From positions 309,044 through 373,043 of the forward strand of contig VGHE01000003.1 in assembly GCA_016868315.1 (NCBI GenBank): a stretch of DNA of 64,000 nt, given 5' to 3'. A model generated the notes under the pieces. It worked only from the letters and a program-made list of their open reading frames with translations. It had not been told where the DNA came from and did not search any database. The first letter of the stretch is position 1. Each line of letters opens with the position of its first letter. Shown here piece after piece: positions 1-8,550 of the stretch. The DNA comes from Betaproteobacteria bacterium (GTDB lineage Bacteria > Bdellovibrionota_B > Oligoflexia > Silvanigrellales > Silvanigrellaceae). The translations under genes and the position numbers were made by a program.

Positions 1-385
1 TATGAACAACCTCGTCGTGCAACGAGCGACCACCACGCGCAAGGAAAGCTGTGACAACAGTCCATGTGAAGGCACGGAACACAACCGCAAAAAGCACAAA
101 CCAGAGCAATGCAAAAAGGCTGCGTTGCGGTGAAACCTCGGCAAAAAACTCACGCACCGGAACTTCAATCCATGGCCCTTTCGTGCAGGCGTGGTTGCCA
201 CAGGCCTCGACCCACAGCGACACGAGCCAGCGAAACCCATTGGCAAAAAAGTTTTCCGCAACAATCAGAAAAAGCAGAACCGGTCCCATCCAGGCGATGG
301 ATCGCATCGAAAGCAAGTAACGTGAGTAAAAACTCATGCCCAGGCGACCCGTTGCCTTGGACTCTCGGGCAACAAATCCTGTCAT
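1..385 (-). CDS. ABC transporter, second ABCC-type half (partial)
   Basis: The start of a second half-transporter whose reading frame is open to the left edge of the window, so only about 128 N-terminal residues are seen. The ATG at 385-383 overlaps the TGA of the upstream ABC gene (ATGA), which points to translational coupling. The visible part has a short basic start, a membrane segment near residues 30-50 and another near 90-112, and then a stretch ending in RSLHDEVVH. That last stretch resembles the first intracellular helix of MRP/ABCC exporters. With the upstream TMD-NBD gene it would form a heterodimeric exporter equivalent to a full-length ABCC protein. The substrate cannot be told. 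The nucleotide-binding domain should lie outside the window. Confidence 0.75.
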   Translation of the reverse strand, partial: MTGFVARESKATGRLGMSFYSRYLLSMRSIAWMGPVLLFLIVAENFFANGFRWLVSLWVEACGNHACTKGPWIEVPVREFFAEVSPQRSLFALLWFVLFAVVFRAFTWTVVTAFLARGGRSLHDEVVH

Positions 386-2484
386 GCGCTCTCATCTCCA
401 GGTGAACTGTTTTTCTGATGGGCGTTTTGTTTGAGCGAAGAAAGAATACTGCTCAACCGTGTGCCAGGCTGCGATAAACTCTGCCAATCCCCCTGCTCGA
501 CGAGCTGACCACCATCGAGAACAACGATGTGACGTGCCAGGCTCAAGTGCGCAAGCCTGTGTGTCGCCCAAATGATTGTGGTTGAGGAGCGCCAGCACCC
601 ACCAAATAACTCGCCGACAAGTTTATCTTCGGTTTCTGTATCAACAGCACTGAGAGGATCATCAAGAACAACCAGCGGTCGTTTGGCATAAATTGCCCTT
701 GCCAAACTGAGACGCTGTTTTTGACCGCCCGACAAATTCACCCCTCGTTCACCCAGCTCAGTCTTCAAACCATCAGGCAGTGTTTGAACATCCGTGCTCA
801 ACTGTGCGCGCTCCAGCGCGCGCACGATCTGTGCATCAAAATCTGGAGGAAACTCTCCATCGTTAAGATAAGTGAGTGGTACGTTCTCGCGCACGCTCGC
901 CGCGGCAACAAAGGCTTCCTGCGGCACAAAAGTTTGCACGCGACGCAGTGCGGCGAGCCCTCGCTCACAGTGGATCGGGAAAATGAGCCTTGTTGAATGG
1001 CCATCAGCATCGACAGCATCACACTCAAGCAGTACCTCGCCTCGTGTGGGAGTGATTTCGCCCATAAGAGTCTGCAGCAGTAATGATTTTCCTGCACCAA
1101 CAGGACCAACAATCGCCGAGAGATGCGCTGCAGGGAAGCGACAACTCACACCCTGCAAAGCAGGAGTCGCCACTCCTGGCCATTCCACCCAAACATCACG
1201 GAGATCGAACGAAATGTTCCTAATTTCATGAGCTGCATTGAGTTGTGCAGCAACATCATCTGGCACAGAAAATCCGCGAGATGCGAACTCCTCCGCCTGA
1301 ATTGGAGCAATAAAGATTGCCTCGAGCCGACGCGAACCCACCTGTGCCTCGGAAAATATACGCACAAACCAAGGAAGCGGATTGAGCTGCTGACCAAGAA
1401 TGGATGAGAGCCAAATCGCCGCGAAGACTTGGCTTGCCGATTTGTCGAGATGAAACCAAAGAAAACCAGCAAAAACCCCAAGTGCAACCAACATCCACCA
1501 GGAGGTCGAAAGCCCGAATGAAGTGCTGTAATGAGCCTTCATTTTAAGATCCTGACGAAACTCCCTTTGGGCAGCAATGCGGATATCCCGCGCCATGTGC
1601 TGCGTCCAACCGAAGTAGCGCATCAGACGAGCAGCCTGAACCCATTCGGTGACCAGTGAAAGCCGCCGGTCACTGCGGCGCATAAGCTCGCCGTGAAGCT
1701 TCTGTCCGAGCCATGAAAAGAACAAAGAAACAGGAATCTGCAGGAGCAAAATCCCGAGAGCAACGAATGCTGCAGAACCCACAATTGTCCACATCACCGC
1801 GACAATCAGTGTGACACTCACAAACAACACGGGAAAATCAACCGCTGCATGCGCGAAAAATTCGGCCACATGACGCGCGTCAGTTTGCGCCACATTGACG
1901 ATATCTCCGGTCGGGAAGCGTGCTTTGGCTTGACGCGACATGTTCAAAACAAAAGTATTCAGCCAGCGGGCGAGAGTCGTCTGCACACGAAATACCACCA
2001 GCGTTTCGCGTTCAATTTTCTGAGCGTGCAGACTTGCAGCCAAAACGTTGAGCCCGAATACGGCCAGGGCAATCAATACGCTCTGCTGCGCTATCTCCCA
2101 CACACCGGCGGAGCCTGGAAGCCCCCCATTTTCGAATAACTCAAGAATACGAACAGCCAAGAGCGCCGCAATGATGGAACAAACAACGTCAACAATATGA
2201 ATGGAAAACATTTTTAAGAGAGAGAGTCTCTCGGCCCGCGCAATAGTGCGCATGACTGAATGGCGCAGCTGCGGAAGAACAGCAAATACACCCTGTTCGT
2301 AGTTGTGCTTGTCCGTGAAAATCCGCTCTACCCAAATCATCTTGCGCAAGTGATGCTCTTCACCCGCTTCTGTTTTGAGAGTTCGAAGAAGTGGGTTAAC
2401 ATCAGAGAACATGAGCCGTTGCCATACGCCCCGAAAACTCCCGATGCCCTCGGGGATATGAAGGACGCTGCGGATGAATTTCAC
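382..2484 (-). CDS. ABC transporter permease/ATP-binding protein (ABCC/MRP-like half)
   Basis: A 700-residue half-transporter with an N-terminal transmembrane exporter domain (about residues 90-390) and a C-terminal ATPase (about 420-690). Walker A is GPVGAGKS at 460-467, the ABC signature LSGGQKQR at 584-591, and Walker B with LDDPLSAVD and the H-loop WATHRL follow. The DDPLSAVD form is typical of ABCC/MRP proteins. Start is GTG, preceded by AAAGGAG at good spacing. Its stop overlaps the start of a second transporter half, so the two probably make one inner-membrane exporter. The 5' end overlaps the divergent gene at 2474 by 11 bases. The substrate is unknown. Confidence 0.9.
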   Translation of the reverse strand: MKFIRSVLHIPEGIGSFRGVWQRLMFSDVNPLLRTLKTEAGEEHHLRKMIWVERIFTDKHNYEQGVFAVLPQLRHSVMRTIARAERLSLLKMFSIHIVDVVCSIIAALLAVRILELFENGGLPGSAGVWEIAQQSVLIALAVFGLNVLAASLHAQKIERETLVVFRVQTTLARWLNTFVLNMSRQAKARFPTGDIVNVAQTDARHVAEFFAHAAVDFPVLFVSVTLIVAVMWTIVGSAAFVALGILLLQIPVSLFFSWLGQKLHGELMRRSDRRLSLVTEWVQAARLMRYFGWTQHMARDIRIAAQREFRQDLKMKAHYSTSFGLSTSWWMLVALGVFAGFLWFHLDKSASQVFAAIWLSSILGQQLNPLPWFVRIFSEAQVGSRRLEAIFIAPIQAEEFASRGFSVPDDVAAQLNAAHEIRNISFDLRDVWVEWPGVATPALQGVSCRFPAAHLSAIVGPVGAGKSLLLQTLMGEITPTRGEVLLECDAVDADGHSTRLIFPIHCERGLAALRRVQTFVPQEAFVAAASVRENVPLTYLNDGEFPPDFDAQIVRALERAQLSTDVQTLPDGLKTELGERGVNLSGGQKQRLSLARAIYAKRPLVVLDDPLSAVDTETEDKLVGELFGGCWRSSTTIIWATHRLAHLSLARHIVVLDGGQLVEQGDWQSLSQPGTRLSSILSSLKQNAHQKNSSPGDESA

Positions 2485-3526
2485 CTCTCTCGACTCCTTT
2501 TCTCAGCACGTTGCGGCGGTCATGTTACCGCTCTTTTCAAACTCGTCCACCGCAACTCGGGATTTGCACGACAATACCTGGTTGTTGTGGCAGCTTGCTT
2601 GGCTTTATCGAGATACGCATGTGGTTTCGCAGCCACTGGCGACATGCCTCAAAAACTTTGTTGCTGCTGATATCCCGTGCAGTGCAGCGAGTGACCGAAT
2701 TCGCCACGCCTGGATGCAACAGATAGGCTACCCTGAAGCCTCAAGATTGGAGCCTGCGCCGGCATTTCATCCCGCGCATAAACTTCGCCTTTTACTTACA
2801 AAAATATTTCCTGAAGCACATTCACCCGAGACACAACTCTTACGATATCTCACTTCCATCTCAGGAATGCCGGAGACTGAAGCCTCACTTCTCGTGCAGT
2901 GGCTCACCTCACCAGAGGCACGACTACACCTTCCCTTAACCCCTCCCCTGATGGCGGTTGAGTCCTACAATTGGCTCGCTCCCGATGCCGTGAGCGCGGT
3001 GCTCGAAGGTGAAGCCAAGGCTGCGCCTCTTCTTGCTCAGAAAAACTTCCACATCATTCCGTTGCCCACACATGTGAATCGGCCCGCATCTTTAATGCTC
3101 GCTGATGGAAGTCTTTGGCTCTGCTGGCCGAAGCCTGACTCAATGCAAGCACCACATCCCATTGTGCAAGCGACCCTGGTGCTCCACGAATCATCTCACT
3201 TGCGGAAGAACGCAGATCTCTTCCGAGCAGGAGGAACCCCCTCGGCAGAGGCTGACACACTTTGGAACAGTGAGGACTCTGCTTTGCGCGCGGAGTGGAT
3301 TGCATTGGAAAAGCTCTGTGCAGGTCAACCCGAAACACTCAGGACTCACTTCAAACAAAGATGGTATGAAGAAAACCACAGAGCTCAACTCCGCTTGTTA
3401 TATTCAGACTGGACGCAATTCTGTGACACTGCACCACAGATGAGTGTCTTCTCTCCGGAACAAGTGATCTCGTTGCCCTTTATGAGTGGGGTGTATGCAT
3501 CACTCGCGGCAAAAATTTACAATTGA
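2474..3526 (+). CDS. Hypothetical protein with HExxH motif
   Basis: A 350-residue protein of no family I recognise, without an obvious signal peptide. It carries HESSH at residues 238-242 inside a hydrophobic helix-like stretch (ATLVLHESSHLRK). An acidic segment follows with E274 in SALRAEWIALEKL, an arrangement like the zinc site of gluzincin metallopeptidases. The ATG at 2474 has AAGGA eight bases upstream. It lies divergent to, and overlapping by 11 bases, the ABC exporter gene, so its promoter must sit inside that gene. A processing peptidase or immunity role for an exported peptide is possible from context, but this is speculation. Coding is likely and function is open. Confidence 0.65.
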   Translation: MNFTSLDSFSQHVAAVMLPLFSNSSTATRDLHDNTWLLWQLAWLYRDTHVVSQPLATCLKNFVAADIPCSAASDRIRHAWMQQIGYPEASRLEPAPAFHPAHKLRLLLTKIFPEAHSPETQLLRYLTSISGMPETEASLLVQWLTSPEARLHLPLTPPLMAVESYNWLAPDAVSAVLEGEAKAAPLLAQKNFHIIPLPTHVNRPASLMLADGSLWLCWPKPDSMQAPHPIVQATLVLHESSHLRKNADLFRAGGTPSAEADTLWNSEDSALRAEWIALEKLCAGQPETLRTHFKQRWYEENHRAQLRLLYSDWTQFCDTAPQMSVFSPEQVISLPFMSGVYASLAAKIYN

Positions 3527-3607
3527 ACGCAATGAGCCGCGGACGCGCTTTAAAAATAATTTTAGTTCGGTAAAAAGAAACCCGTACGCGCCGCGGGGAG
3601 AGGAAAA

Positions 3608-3684
3608 TGGTGCAGCCGCAGGGACTCGAACCCCGGACCCCTGCCGTGTGAAGGCAGTGCTCTAACCAACTGAGCTACGGCTGC
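3608..3684 (-). tRNA. tRNA-Val (anticodon CAC)
   Basis: On the minus strand a 77-base cloverleaf is readable. The 7-bp acceptor stem is GCAGCCG paired with CGGCTGC. The D-loop region is AGCTCAGTTGGTTAGAGC, the anticodon stem CTGCC/GGCAG with loop TTCACAC (anticodon CAC), and the T-arm carries GTTCGAGTC. The discriminator is A and the CCA end is encoded. It reads GUG codons. It sits between a plus-strand gene and the minus-strand DsbA-like gene, 6 bases from the stop of the latter. Confidence 0.95.
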
Positions 3685-3690
3685 AACGAG

Positions 3691-4836
3691 TCAGCGTGGT
3701 TTATTGTCCGGTTCGCGTTTTGTCAACTTCTCAGACTGGCTCTGTGATATTACAGCCTTGTCGAGTGCATCGAGCATCCGTGTGCCCTCGAAAATTTGTC
3801 CTCCAAAAACCACGGCCGGGGTCTGCATCAGACCCGTCTGGCGCGCCAGCTTCTGCGCTTTGCCGAGCAGCTCAGCAAGACCTTCTCCCGAACGCCAGCA
3901 AGCTCTAAAGTCAGACATCTTCATTCCCGTATCACGAGCAAGATCAAAGACCGACACATCACTCAGAAGTTCCCCTTTGGTCAGTGCTGCCATGTGGAAT
4001 GAGGCGAATTCACCTAACTGATTTGCGCACAATGCTCCACGCGAAAAAGCTATTGCGATCTCTGGTTTGGTGTATGGGAAGGGCACGTAAACGGGGCGCA
4101 ATGCACCCCTATGAGTCTCGATGCGCTGCGCAAATTCGACAAAAAAAGGAACGCAGCCTTCACAGAGGTAATCCACAAAGACAACGGCGTTAGGAGTGCC
4201 GCGTGCGTCGCGCGGCAGACCATCAAGATTCAACCCTAAGACTTTGAGCGTGCCCGGTGGACGCTTGAGAGCAACACCCCACTCGCCTTTCTCACGAAGA
4301 CCATTGCTCCAGGTCTCAAGAGCCTCTCGCCGACGTACTTCGTTTAGATAACTGACCAGCTGATCGCGCACGGATAAAAAACCTTCACGCGGGGCGGAAG
4401 GATCGCTGGCTTCATACAGTAAGCGTGCATCGTCGGCTTCGGCTTCCTCACGCGTAAGCAATTCTTCTTCAATTTCCGATTGTGATTTTTGAGTTGCTGC
4501 AGTTTGCGCAGCAATTGTTTTCTCCAGAACGTAAAGCCGTGCGAGCTTGTCGACTTCCTTATACAGTTGAATGTCAGCATCGCGTTGAATTTGAGTTCGG
4601 AGGTTCAGCGCCTTCTCAATCTGGTTTTTCAAGGGAGTTGGAAGCTGCCCCGCAGAAACACCCTGCCCCCGAAATGTGAACAGCGGTTGATCAGTTTTGA
4701 CCGCGAGGGCATCAACACTCAGTTGAATCTCTGGAGTTGTCTGGCGCTCAACAAAAAGCCAGAAGCCCCCAAGCAGAACCGTCGAAACGAGTCCACCGAG
4801 AGCTCCCCACAAGACCGACTTGCGACATAAATTCAT
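3691..4836 (-). CDS. Membrane-anchored DsbA-family thiol oxidoreductase
   Basis: A 381-residue protein with an N-terminal membrane anchor (about residues 7-31), a long mostly helical region (35-200), and a C-terminal thioredoxin-fold DsbA-like domain. The active-site motif is CEGC (C225, C228) after VVFVDYL, and the cis-Pro loop is in MQTPAVVFGG. The fold would face the periplasm and oxidise or isomerise disulfides. The charged helical segment resembles the chaperone part of SurA-like proteins. I chose ATG 4836 because AAGGG precedes it and the anchor begins at once; an in-frame TTG at 4872 is possible. The barrel-like gene just upstream (4895-5512) may be in the same transcript. Confidence 0.8.
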   Translation of the reverse strand: MNLCRKSVLWGALGGLVSTVLLGGFWLFVERQTTPEIQLSVDALAVKTDQPLFTFRGQGVSAGQLPTPLKNQIEKALNLRTQIQRDADIQLYKEVDKLARLYVLEKTIAAQTAATQKSQSEIEEELLTREEAEADDARLLYEASDPSAPREGFLSVRDQLVSYLNEVRRREALETWSNGLREKGEWGVALKRPPGTLKVLGLNLDGLPRDARGTPNAVVFVDYLCEGCVPFFVEFAQRIETHRGALRPVYVPFPYTKPEIAIAFSRGALCANQLGEFASFHMAALTKGELLSDVSVFDLARDTGMKMSDFRACWRSGEGLAELLGKAQKLARQTGLMQTPAVVFGGQIFEGTRMLDALDKAVISQSQSEKLTKREPDNKPR

Positions 4837-4894
4837 AGAGTCTGCACCCTTCAAAGCTCCGCACGAAACCAACGTGCCTTGAAAGGGTGCCGTT

Positions 4895-5512
4895 TCACAG
4901 CCAAACTGTCAAACCCGCACCCAATCGAGTTGTCCGGGATTCTGGCTTCACTTCGACGCCTTTGCCATTCTTTCCGCTGTACTTAGACATCGTGTGTGAA
5001 GCACCAACCACAAGTGAGACCTGGCTCGAAGCGAAATAGCTCACTTCGAATGATCCTCTAATGCCAGTCCCCGAAGCAGCAAGACGCTCGCCGTCGATAT
5101 TCAAATTCGCACGTGAAATCACACCCGCAGCGCCAACAATAATGTTGCTAACGGGGGTGCTCATCACCATTTTGGTCTCTATGCCGGAATCGATCATGCG
5201 CATTTCGTTAGCCGCATTGTCGTTATTGTTAAGCTGCGAGGTGCTAAAAAACGCACCCGTTTGAATAAAACGAAAGTGCTCCAATCCAGCACTCAGCTGT
5301 AAGCCATATCCATCGAACCGCTGTGCCGCCCCCTCACCGGTATTTACGTCACTGCGAGCCATGTTGACCTGCTGAGACAGGTAGACGTTGTTCCTATAGG
5401 GGGAACGAAACCGATTGTAGTAGTCATGCGTCGGTTGATACCCGTACGCCGGAGCAACGGCCCAAAGAGAAATCGCCAGAACTACCCACTTTATGTAACT
5501 CAACGCTTTCAT
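4895..5512 (-). CDS. Exported outer-membrane barrel-like protein
   Basis: A 205-residue protein with a clear signal peptide (residues 1-24, ending AYGYQ). The rest alternates short polar turns with amphipathic strands and ends in GAGLTVWL, as in small outer-membrane beta-barrels. No family recognised. The start is well defined: ATG with GAGGTGATTT directly upstream. It ends 58 bases before the DsbA-like gene on the same strand. A structural or porin-like role is inferred only from the strand pattern. Confidence 0.65.
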   Translation of the reverse strand: MKALSYIKWVVLAISLWAVAPAYGYQPTHDYYNRFRSPYRNNVYLSQQVNMARSDVNTGEGAAQRFDGYGLQLSAGLEHFRFIQTGAFFSTSQLNNNDNAANEMRMIDSGIETKMVMSTPVSNIIVGAAGVISRANLNIDGERLAASGTGIRGSFEVSYFASSQVSLVVGASHTMSKYSGKNGKGVEVKPESRTTRLGAGLTVWL

Positions 5513-5735
5513 AAATCACCTCATGCTGTGCGTTTGCGGGAGATGCAGCACGAGTCATGCCAAAAATAACTTGACATTTATTTTTGTAGTTCTTTCGTAT
5601 AGTTATTTATCCAAGCAAAAAAGAGGAATGAGTCCAAAGCTGAGTGAATCCTGACCAGTGCCTAAACCTTAGACAGCTCAGTTCTCGCCTGCATTCGACC
5701 GAAACCATGGCTAATAATACCGGGGGAAAGACCTG

Positions 5736-6422
5736 ATGAGCGCAACGCCCGCAAAGAAACGTGTAGGAATTCTTGGTGCTGCCTTCGACCCGCCGCATTA
5801 TGGTCATCTGCTTTTGGCGCAACTTGCGCTCAACACACAAGAACTCGATGAGATTTGGCTCATCCCCTCGCCGGAACGGTGGGATAAAAAGCCCGTGGCC
5901 AGCCATGCTCACCGCCTCGCATGGCTGACTCGAGCTGCAGCCCTGTGTCCGGATGAACTGCGCAAGCACCTGCGTGTCTCCGACGTTGAATTGAAGTTGC
6001 CCACCTACCGCGGCACACACTGGCTGCTCGAGGAAATGCGGCGCCAAAATAAGGGCTGCAGCTTTGCTCTTATACTCGGCTGGGATTCATTTGTTGGAAT
6101 TCCACAATGGCGCGATCCGACCACAGGGACGATGAATGGTGCAGAACTTTTAGCGACCACCCGCTGTTACGTTAGCCCACGTGCGAGTTCCGAGCTTCCG
6201 GAGCCCATCAAGCACCCCGCACCACATGGTGGGGGAGTCGTGATGTTACCTGCGCTCGATGCACCTGAAGCGGGGGATATTTCCTGGATGACCGGTGTCG
6301 CACAAAACCAAGTGGCTGCGCTCTCGAGCAGCTTGATCCGCACCGCTTTAAAGAGTGGCAGCGATATAAAGTTCATGTTTCCTGAACTGCAAAAAGAAAT
6401 CATCGAGAGCAAAGCCTACTGA
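5736..6422 (+). CDS. nadD: Nicotinate-nucleotide adenylyltransferase
   Basis: Transfers AMP to nicotinate mononucleotide to make deamido-NAD in cytosolic NAD synthesis. The nucleotidyltransferase motif GAAFDPPHYGH lies at residues 14-24 and the C-terminal SSSLIRTAL (near 202) matches the family's SSTxIR signature. A central W.DSF stretch fits the dinucleotide site. The length of 228 is usual for the family. ATG 5736 is preceded by GGGGGAAAG. It is not next to rsfS or proA, as it often is elsewhere. It stands alone between a minus-strand barrel gene and the convergent PfkB kinase. Confidence 0.92.
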   Translation: MSATPAKKRVGILGAAFDPPHYGHLLLAQLALNTQELDEIWLIPSPERWDKKPVASHAHRLAWLTRAAALCPDELRKHLRVSDVELKLPTYRGTHWLLEEMRRQNKGCSFALILGWDSFVGIPQWRDPTTGTMNGAELLATTRCYVSPRASSELPEPIKHPAPHGGGVVMLPALDAPEAGDISWMTGVAQNQVAALSSSLIRTALKSGSDIKFMFPELQKEIIESKAY

Positions 6423-6469
6423 CCGCCGAGCGAGGCAACACAACCGACCGTCAGTGACAAATCAGATTC

Positions 6470-7498
6470 TCATGAGAGAAGCGCACGAGCCTGAAGTTCG
6501 ATGCCCGAGGTCAGACGAACGCCCATGTGGGTCACAGTGTCACTCGCCAAAAGTGTTCCCAGCTGACCACAGACATCCAGCGATTTTCCGCGCACGAGTC
6601 CAAGGAGAAAGCCTCCGGCAAAAAGGTCGCCCGCACCTGTCGTGTCGACAACGTTCACCTTGCGCGTTGGAATATGTAGGGTCTTGCCATGATGACAAAT
6701 CCAAGCGCCGTGGGCACCATCTTTGACTACCGCAAGCTCAACCTGCTCTCCCAATTTTAGCGCCGCCTTTTCAGCGGTGCAGCCCACGAGCATTTCAGCT
6801 TCTTGTGCGTTGGCGAAAACCAACGACACACAGCTGCGAAACAATTCTCCAAAACGCTCCTTGCTGCGCGATACAACGAACGGGTCAGCCACATCGAGTG
6901 CGATTTTCACCTTGCTGGCATGAGCAACGCTGAGTGCATGTTCAATAGCTTCGACTTGCTCTGGTGTATCCCAGACATAGCCAGTGGTGAAGAACACCTT
7001 GCTGTTCTTAATATCTTGCTCCGGAACAAAGCCACGATGATAGGAACGGCACGCACCCAAATGTGTGTTCAGCGTACGTTCACCATCAGGAGTCACCACA
7101 ACCAGGCAAGTACCCGTGGTTTCAGGCACAACGGCAAGACGGTTGCGGATGCTCAACTGCTCGAGTCGTGCCGAGAAAGAATCACCATATGAATCACGTC
7201 CGACGCAAGAACTGTAACTCACCTCAGCACCCACCAAAGCCATTGCACGCAGAGCATTGGCTGCACTTCCGCCCAACTCAACCTCTGCGGTTAGCCGACC
7301 CAAGTTGCCCAGAATGCGCGCCTGTTCACCGCCATCAACGAGTTGCATGCGTCCTTTGTGCATGCCCAATTCGCGCAGGTCGCTTTCTTCTGCGCGCACC
7401 AAAAGGTCAACCAACGCATTTTCGATTGAGGTCACATCGATGGAACGTGCCTGCTGTTCTTTGCTGAGAAACGAGTTGGTCATGAGATCCCCAATCAT
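6470..7498 (-). CDS. PfkB-family sugar/nucleoside kinase (adenosine kinase-like)
   Basis: A 342-residue ribokinase-fold kinase. The N-terminal part carries the substrate motif LGGSAANALRAMALVG, and the C-terminal signature DTTGAGDLFAGG starts near residue 285 with catalytic Asp about 291. The overall form is closest to adenosine/ribokinase members, so it should phosphorylate a nucleoside or sugar in the cytosol; the exact substrate cannot be read. Its ATG overlaps the stop of the lipoprotein gene (ATGA), making it the last gene of an operon with tonB, a TonB-dependent receptor and a lipoprotein. An alternative ATG at 7483 has GGGGA upstream. Confidence 0.82.
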   Translation of the reverse strand: MIGDLMTNSFLSKEQQARSIDVTSIENALVDLLVRAEESDLRELGMHKGRMQLVDGGEQARILGNLGRLTAEVELGGSAANALRAMALVGAEVSYSSCVGRDSYGDSFSARLEQLSIRNRLAVVPETTGTCLVVVTPDGERTLNTHLGACRSYHRGFVPEQDIKNSKVFFTTGYVWDTPEQVEAIEHALSVAHASKVKIALDVADPFVVSRSKERFGELFRSCVSLVFANAQEAEMLVGCTAEKAALKLGEQVELAVVKDGAHGAWICHHGKTLHIPTRKVNVVDTTGAGDLFAGGFLLGLVRGKSLDVCGQLGTLLASDTVTHMGVRLTSGIELQARALLS

Positions 7499-8541
7499 GG
7501 TTTGGCTGTAAAGGTTGTCCAGGCGAAATCGACTCCGCCCTGCAAATCGCGCACTATCCCCACTGCTGTCAACGCCTCACTGCCCGAAAAGGTGAGCTCG
7601 CTACTCGCTGCGCGCTGATTGCTGAGCTCTCCGCGGCTCAAATACCACTGCACTCTCTGCTTGGAGCCCGCTGCCGTTTCAAGACCCGCCAGCTCAAGCC
7701 GCAATTCCTGGGGAGATCCACCCACCTCGCTGCCGCGGGTTGGCGTGATTGCAGTGACGTAGGGTGCTGTATTTGTTGCCGACGAGGCATTCCCAAGAAA
7801 GAATCCCGACAGGCATTTGGAGAATGATGCGCCATTCGAACCACCCCCGCCTTGCTGCGCTTCTGCGACAACAGCAAAAGTCAGAGCACCATTGTCGGCA
7901 CGGAGATTACCTGAAGTCGCCGTGTAGTCGACTTTGAACAGCGGCAACTTGCCAGTAGAGAGAACATCGCCATCGAGTGTCGTACGTGGGGGAGTCGTAA
8001 AAGAAACAACGTGCTCCTCAATCCGCATTGGGTTTTCCTGCTTCACGCTTGCGGCCAATGCATCTGTTGGAAAGCCAAAAAGCTCAAAAGGTGTATCTAC
8101 AAATTGAACTGAAATCGCTTTCTCTAGCTCCTCAAGACACTGAGTCTCGGTGAGATTGGGATCAGATTGAATACGAGTGAAGGCAGCACGGATGTCCTCT
8201 GTGGGTGATTTCTGGACAAGCTGTGCACGCTGCAGGCGCGTGAACTTGATGGCCAGCGGCTGACTTCCCGCTGGTGCAAGACCCAGCATGCGGAAATAAT
8301 ATTTACCTTCCGGACGCAGCGGGTACTGCTGACACACAGTCTCACCTGAGAGTTCAAAGCAATGCCGACCCGCCTGAACAGAATCAAATTTCTGCAGGAT
8401 TTGCATTGCTGGAACACGAATTTCTTCGAGCACATAGAATTTTCGACCAGGCTGGCACGAGAGAAGCAAAGTTGTTGCAGTGCTTCCCAAAAGGAGCATA
8501 AAGGAAGATTCGCGCATTGATTTAGTTAAATTTCTTCTCAT
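7495..8541 (-). CDS. Putative lipoprotein in TonB operon
   Basis: A 348-residue exported protein. After a basic start, a hydrophobic stretch ends in LLLSC (lipobox), so it is probably lipid-anchored. The remainder is beta-rich with no recognised domain. A Gly-rich QGGGGSNGASF and a Cys (SKCLSGFF) lie in the middle, and the C-terminal third looks Ig-like. ATG 8541 has GAGG upstream. It lies 9 bases after the TonB-dependent receptor and overlaps the kinase gene by 4 bases, so it is probably a surface or periplasmic partner of the receptor. Function beyond that is unknown. Confidence 0.7.
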   Translation of the reverse strand: MRRNLTKSMRESSFMLLLGSTATTLLLSCQPGRKFYVLEEIRVPAMQILQKFDSVQAGRHCFELSGETVCQQYPLRPEGKYYFRMLGLAPAGSQPLAIKFTRLQRAQLVQKSPTEDIRAAFTRIQSDPNLTETQCLEELEKAISVQFVDTPFELFGFPTDALAASVKQENPMRIEEHVVSFTTPPRTTLDGDVLSTGKLPLFKVDYTATSGNLRADNGALTFAVVAEAQQGGGGSNGASFSKCLSGFFLGNASSATNTAPYVTAITPTRGSEVGGSPQELRLELAGLETAAGSKQRVQWYLSRGELSNQRAASSELTFSGSEALTAVGIVRDLQGGVDFAWTTFTAKP

Positions 8542-8550
8542 ATCTGCACC

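Noticed and set aside
5571..5603. TTGACA followed by TATAGT as a promoter for nadD
   Set aside because: The spacing is 21 bases, well over the usual 17, and the site lies over 130 bases from the start codon.
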